Assembly: GCA_902792495.1 (NCBI GenBank)
Contig: CADBAC010000118.1
Span: 1 to 6,007 of the forward strand
DNA from: Ruminococcus flavefaciens
GTDB lineage: Bacteria > Bacillota > Clostridia > Oscillospirales > Ruminococcaceae
DNA length: 6,007 nucleotides
Direction of reading: 5' to 3'
Shown: positions 5,223-6,007 of the stretch, in pieces
How positions within the stretch are numbered: position 1 is the first letter of the stretch
How the letters are laid out: the number at the start of each line of letters is the position of its first letter
The notes under the pieces: generated by a model
The model's input: only the letters and a program-made list of their open reading frames with translations
Databases searched by the model: none
Told to the model about the DNA's origin: nothing
Made by a program: the position numbers and the translations under genes

Positions 5223-6007
5223 ATGTTTGGTGCGCTTTATGGAGATGTCATCGGCTCGGAATACGAAAATGCCTGCACTAAGGATTATGACTTTCCATTT
5301 AAACGTGAAAGCCATTTTACCGATGACTCAGTTATGACAGCGGCTGTGTGCAGGGCAATTCTCAACAACGGTGAAAATATCGGCAGATTCGGTATACGCA
5401 AAAGAGGTTTTGAGTATGCGGCTCAGTACAAGCAGTATTTTGCCCGTTATCCCCACGCAGGCTACGGCAGTATGTTTACACGCTGGGCAAAGGAGAAAGG
5501 CTTCAGCAGGCAGCACAGCTATGCTAACGGCGGTGCAATGAGAGCCGTTCCCATCGGCTATGCCTATGATGACATTGAACAGGTCATGCTTCAGGCTAAA
5601 GCAAGCTGTTATTACACTCACGCTCACCGTGAAGGTATAAAAGGCGCTCAGGCTGTTGCCTGTGCCGTATTTCTTGCCCGTAACGGCGAATCTAAGGACA
5701 GCATCCGCAAGTTCATTTCCGATAAGTTCCGCTATGACCTTGATTATACCGTTGAGCAGATACATCCTGAGTATAGCTTTGACAGCAGCTGTGAGTATTC
5801 AGTTCCGCCGTCAATAGTCTGTTTCCTCGATTCCAAAGACTATGAAAGCGCCGTGAGAAATGCAGTCTCTCTCGGAGGCGATGCCGATACCATGGCCTGT
5901 ATCGCAGGAGGTATAGCCGAAGCTTTCTATAAAGATATTCCCGGGGAAATCAAACGTTTCTGCGACAGCCGTATCGATATCTCACTCAAAGAAACCACCC
6001 GTGAATT
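5223..6007 (+). CDS. ADP-ribosylglycohydrolase (DraG/ARH family), 3' end cut by window
   Basis: The 261 visible codons encode a PF03747 enzyme, which cleaves ADP-ribose from modified proteins, nucleic acids or small molecules using two metal ions. Landmarks are the N-terminal GALYGDVIGSEYE (3-15), the metal ligands TDD (33-35), SYANGGAMR (99-107), HAHREGIKGAQ (133-143) and the second metal cluster GGDADTMACIAGGIAEA (218-234), with D220, D222 and T223 as ligands. All expected catalytic positions look intact, so the enzyme should be active. Family members of this compact type are about 260-280 residues, so probably only a few residues are missing. The ATG at 5223 is three bases after the HAD stop codon, and its ribosome site AGGTGA (5215-5220) overlaps that stop, implying coupled translation. 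No signal peptide is seen, so it should be cytoplasmic. Which ADP-ribosylated target it acts on is unknown, and no toxin or transferase gene is in view. Confidence 0.93.
   Translation, partial: MFGALYGDVIGSEYENACTKDYDFPFKRESHFTDDSVMTAAVCRAILNNGENIGRFGIRKRGFEYAAQYKQYFARYPHAGYGSMFTRWAKEKGFSRQHSYANGGAMRAVPIGYAYDDIEQVMLQAKASCYYTHAHREGIKGAQAVACAVFLARNGESKDSIRKFISDKFRYDLDYTVEQIHPEYSFDSSCEYSVPPSIVCFLDSKDYESAVRNAVSLGGDADTMACIAGGIAEAFYKDIPGEIKRFCDSRIDISLKETTRE

Noticed and set aside
4869..5765. Minus-strand frames of 148 and 145 codons opposite the HAD and ARH genes
   Set aside because: Both lie antisense to proteins with complete catalytic motifs and have no ribosome site or domain of their own.

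Overview
The window looks like a chromosomal segment of a low-to-mid GC Gram-positive anaerobe of class Clostridia, most likely a Ruminococcus or a close relative. The grounds are strong AGGAGG ribosome sites, consensus TTGACA/TATAAT promoters, an ABC exporter of the kind common in Bacillota, and short GC-rich palindromic repeats of a type I associate with ruminococcal intergenic regions. That assignment comes from style and memory, not from a database match. I see no rRNA, tRNA, CRISPR array, insertion sequence or phage gene.

Layout from left to right. (1) Positions 1-658, minus strand: the N-terminal 219 residues of an AI-2E (PF01594) family membrane transporter, running off the left edge, behind a perfect consensus promoter at 693-721. 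(2) Positions 722-971: about 250 bases without a convincing gene. They hold several hairpins, including two tandem copies of one palindromic repeat whose stems differ by compensatory changes. (3) Positions 972-4249, minus strand: a tight three-gene operon, transcribed ATPase then permease then permease, with a 1-base gap and a 14-base overlap. It encodes a complete ABC-2 type exporter with the architecture of Bacillus subtilis LnrLMN (YfiLMN). (4) Positions 4250-4445: a divergent control region with one promoter facing each way and a 16-base inverted repeat exactly midway between the two -10 boxes. (5) Positions 4446-5219, plus strand: a Cof-type HAD phosphatase. (6) Position 5223 to the right edge, plus strand: an ADP-ribosylglycohydrolase (DraG/ARH family) whose ribosome site overlaps the end of the HAD gene.

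How the parts may work together. The three ABC proteins should form one pump: an ATPase with two different membrane subunits, each carrying a large extracytoplasmic domain between its first and second membrane segments. LnrLMN-like pumps usually export or sense amphipathic antibiotics or lipids under a two-component system; no such regulator lies inside this window. The HAD phosphatase and ARH hydrolase are probably co-transcribed and translationally coupled, which suggests a linked role in removing ADP-ribose or phosphate groups, but their substrates cannot be read from the sequence. The symmetric palindrome between the two operons is the best candidate for shared control. All gene families here are known. 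The promising leads are the control region, the HAD-ARH pair and the palindromic repeat family; I do not see a clearly new system.
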